From contig JALHTA010000119.1 of NCBI GenBank assembly GCA_022865545.1, positions 1 through 8,709 on the forward strand: a stretch of DNA of 8,709 nt, in the 5' to 3' direction. The position numbers and the translations under genes were made by a program. Below, piece by piece: positions 6,693 through 8,709 of the stretch. Origin of the DNA: Actinomycetota bacterium. Lineage in GTDB: Bacteria; Actinomycetota; Humimicrobiia; Humimicrobiales; Humimicrobiaceae. The notes under the pieces are model-generated. The model was not told where the DNA came from. It made no database searches and saw only the letters and a program-made list of their open reading frames with translations. Every line of letters starts with the position of its first letter. Position 1 is the first letter of the stretch.

Positions 6693-7610
6693 TCAGCTTT
6701 CAAAAATATATGCCAGCAATGCTTTTTGTGCGTATAATCTGTTCTCTGCCTGTTTTAAGACTATAGAATTTGAACCATCCAGTACTTCAGCTGTTATTTC
6801 TTCACCTCTGTGGGCCGGAAGACAATGCATTATAATGACATCTTTAGCTGCATGGCTCAGTAGTTCCCTATTAAGCTGATAGCTGGAAAGTTTTTTAACT
6901 TTCTGATCACTTTCAGCATCACCCATGCTTATCCAGACATCGGTATATACAATATCTGCATCTTCTGCTGCCTTAACCGGATCACTGACTATGGACACAT
7001 TAGAACCTTTAATACTTTCTATATACTTCATTATTTCCTGTCCGGGCTTATATTCCGATGGGCTGCTTATCGTTATTTTGATACCCAGTTTTGACAGGCC
7101 CACCATAAGGCTATTTGTTACATTATTACTGTCTCCCATATAAGTGATCTTTGGCCCTGGCGATAGTAACCCGGCTTCCTTGATCGTGAATAGATCAGAA
7201 AGGACCTGGCAGGGATGATACATATCAGTAAGTCCATTTATTACAGGTATACTGCCCTCTTCCGCAAAGATTTCTACAGTTCTATGGCTGAATGTCCTTA
7301 TTACTACCGCATCAAGATAAAGTGAAAATATTTTTGCAGTGTCAGCATGAGTCTCACCCCTTGAAAGCTGGAGATTTTTTGCATCAAGATAGATCGCATT
7401 ACCACCCATCTGGCTTATTCCGGCTTCAAAAGAAAGTCTCGTACGCGTAGAATGCTTATCAAATAGTAGCGCAATATTCTTTCCTTCAAGGACTTTGCTG
7501 TATTTTAACGGATCACTCTTCACATCCCCTGCAATATCCAGCAGGTAGCTAATGGTCTTAGAGTCATAGTCCTTTAAAGTAAGAAAGTCTTTTTTATTTT
7601 TTTTACTCAT
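6693..7610 (-). CDS. argF: Ornithine carbamoyltransferase (anabolic)
   Basis: ArgF transfers the carbamoyl group of carbamoyl phosphate to ornithine, giving citrulline and phosphate; the active enzyme is normally a cytoplasmic trimer. At 305 residues it has the usual length. The carbamoyl phosphate site STRTR is at 54-58, with HPCQ at 132-135. The ornithine-binding loop DVWISMG is at 224-230, and HCLPAHRGEEI with the catalytic-site cysteine is at 262-272. These motifs separate it from aspartate carbamoyltransferase. The operon context supports the biosynthetic rather than the arginine deiminase role. The ATG starts 1 nt after the argD stop, and AAGGA inside the end of argD lies 8 nt upstream, suggesting coupling. 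Codons 3-7 are lysine/asparagine rich, with runs of eight and six A on the coding strand. Confidence 0.97.
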   Translation of the reverse strand: MSKKNKKDFLTLKDYDSKTISYLLDIAGDVKSDPLKYSKVLEGKNIALLFDKHSTRTRLSFEAGISQMGGNAIYLDAKNLQLSRGETHADTAKIFSLYLDAVVIRTFSHRTVEIFAEEGSIPVINGLTDMYHPCQVLSDLFTIKEAGLLSPGPKITYMGDSNNVTNSLMVGLSKLGIKITISSPSEYKPGQEIMKYIESIKGSNVSIVSDPVKAAEDADIVYTDVWISMGDAESDQKVKKLSSYQLNRELLSHAAKDVIIMHCLPAHRGEEITAEVLDGSNSIVLKQAENRLYAQKALLAYIFES

Positions 7611-7611
7611 T

Positions 7612-8709
7612 TTAGATATCCTTGATCTTATGGTCCAACCATTTTAATAATCTATCTATATGGGACTTCTTTATTATAAGCGGCGGGAGAAACCTTAATG
7701 TGTGATCCGACACCTTATTGATAACTAATCCGTCTTCAAGCGCTTCAATTACAAGCCTGCCTGCTACTGGTTCGGAAAACTCCAGACCCACCATCAGTCC
7801 AGTTCCCCTTACATCACTTATTACTGAATATTTCTTTTTTAGTCTCCCCAATTTAGAAATAAAATAATTTCCAAGTTCCTTTGATTTACGGGAAAGTTCA
7901 TTATTTAATATATAATCGATAACTGCAAGCCCTGCTGCACAAGACGCTGCATTTCCACCAAATGTAGATCCGTGCACGCCTGGCGTAAAAGACTTACTGA
8001 CAGCATCAGTCGATATTATTGCACCAATAGGCATACCGCCTCCAAGGCTTTTGGCTAATACCAGTATATCCGGAACTATATCATAATTCTGATACGCAAA
8101 CATATTTCCTGTTCTCCCAAATCCGGTTTGTACTTCATCAAGTATGAGGAGTATATCTTTTTTAGTGCATATGTTTTTTAAATCCTGCATAAATTCTTTT
8201 TCTGCCGGGTATACTCCTCCTTCGCCCTGGACAGGTTCAAGCATAATAGCACAGGTATTTTCATTTATTAATTCATTTACTGAATCAATATTATTAAATT
8301 CCGCATACTTAAAACCTTCGAGAAGCGGTTCAAATTTCCTCTGTTTTTTTGGCTGTGCCGTTGCGGACAGGGCACCCATTGTCCTTCCATGAAAAGAACG
8401 CCCGAAAGTTATTACATCATATCTTTTATCACCATACTTGTCTGTTGAATATTTTCTTGCAAGTTTTATGGCACCTTCTATTGATTCCGAACCACTGTTT
8501 GCAAAAAATACTTTGGATCCAAAATCAGTTAATTTACATAATTTCTCTGCCAGTTCCACCTGGGGTAAATTATAATATACATTTGATGGCTGTATTAATT
8601 TTTCAACCTGTTTTTTCACAGCTTTTACAATAAATTTATTGCTATGGCCAACATTAAGACATCCGTAGCCTGCTATAAAATCAATATATTTTTTATTCTC
8701 AACATCCCA
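7612..8709 (-). CDS. argD: Acetylornithine aminotransferase (N-terminus beyond window)
   Basis: This is a class-III PLP-dependent aminotransferase, converting N-acetylglutamate 5-semialdehyde plus glutamate to N-acetylornithine plus 2-oxoglutarate. The frame stays open to the right edge, giving 365 visible residues; about 30 are missing compared with the usual 390-400. Counting from the edge, the start of the family fold reads YIDFIAGYGCLNVGHSN (8-24). NSGSE (71-75) and FHGRT (106-110) bind the cofactor phosphate and ring. LDEVQTGFGRTG (190-201) has the Asp that pairs with the pyridine nitrogen, and LAKSLGGG (218-225) contains the PLP Schiff-base Lys220. HGSTFGGN is at 246-253. A GTG at 8619 lies inside the domain and is not the start. 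Relatives such as succinylornithine, 4-aminobutyrate or lysine aminotransferases are similar, but the place directly before argF makes ArgD by far the best choice. Confidence 0.95.
   Translation of the reverse strand, partial: WDVENKKYIDFIAGYGCLNVGHSNKFIVKAVKKQVEKLIQPSNVYYNLPQVELAEKLCKLTDFGSKVFFANSGSESIEGAIKLARKYSTDKYGDKRYDVITFGRSFHGRTMGALSATAQPKKQRKFEPLLEGFKYAEFNNIDSVNELINENTCAIMLEPVQGEGGVYPAEKEFMQDLKNICTKKDILLILDEVQTGFGRTGNMFAYQNYDIVPDILVLAKSLGGGMPIGAIISTDAVSKSFTPGVHGSTFGGNAASCAAGLAVIDYILNNELSRKSKELGNYFISKLGRLKKKYSVISDVRGTGLMVGLEFSEPVAGRLVIEALEDGLVINKVSDHTLRFLPPLIIKKSHIDRLLKWLDHKIKDI

Noticed and set aside
6671..6703. Longer argR beginning at TTG 6703
   Set aside because: It lacks a ribosome binding site, overlaps argF, and adds residues not expected in ArgR; the ATG at 6670 has AGGAG at good spacing.
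8349..8633. Plus-strand open frame opposite argD
   Set aside because: It is antisense to the conserved PLP-enzyme core, with no recognisable product.
1..8709. CRISPR arrays, insertion sequences, phage or defence genes, tRNA or rRNA
   Set aside because: No regularly spaced repeats, transposase motifs, terminal inverted repeats or RNA gene signatures were seen; the window is filled with conserved metabolic genes.

Overview
The window is an AT-rich bacterial segment (roughly 35-37% G+C by eye) in which every convincing gene lies on the minus strand, so transcription runs from right to left. It holds the distal part of an arginine biosynthesis operon followed by two conserved housekeeping-type genes. 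I found no mobile element, CRISPR array, tRNA or rRNA, and no intergenic stretch longer than about 115 bases.

Layout in transcription order: argD (acetylornithine aminotransferase, 8709-7612, its first codons lie beyond the right edge), argF (ornithine carbamoyltransferase, 7610-6693), argR (arginine repressor, 6670-6215 after start correction), argG (argininosuccinate synthase, 6159-4963), argH (argininosuccinate lyase, 4970-3516), a Nif3-family protein (3443-2553, GTG start) and a long peptidase-U32-family protein (2477-114). Spacings are tight from argD to argH: 1 nt, 22 nt, 55 nt, then an 8-nt overlap. They open up to 72 and 75 nt before the last two genes. A hairpin followed by a T-rich stretch just after the U32 stop (about 99-69) probably ends the unit. 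The leftmost 113 bases are noncoding as far as I can tell and are clearly richer in G+C than the rest.

Together argD, argF, argG and argH carry N-acetylglutamate-5-semialdehyde through N-acetylornithine, and ornithine through citrulline and argininosuccinate to arginine. The step between them (argJ or argE) and the early genes (argC, argB) are not in view and would be expected to the right of the window. ArgR encoded within the operon implies feedback control by arginine. The 55-nt argR-argG gap holds a near-perfect 20-bp palindrome between candidate -35 and -10 boxes, which could be an internal regulated promoter for argGH.

The order argD-F-R-G-H is the one known from Actinobacteria (argCJBDFRGH), and the ArgG sequence also looks actinobacterial in places, yet the low G+C and the U32/Nif3 genes suggest an anaerobic, AT-rich lineage, perhaps one of the deep uncultured actinobacterial groups or another uncultured anaerobic phylum. 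This placement is inference. Overall this is an ordinary biosynthetic region; I see no sign of a new system, and the findings below are modest.
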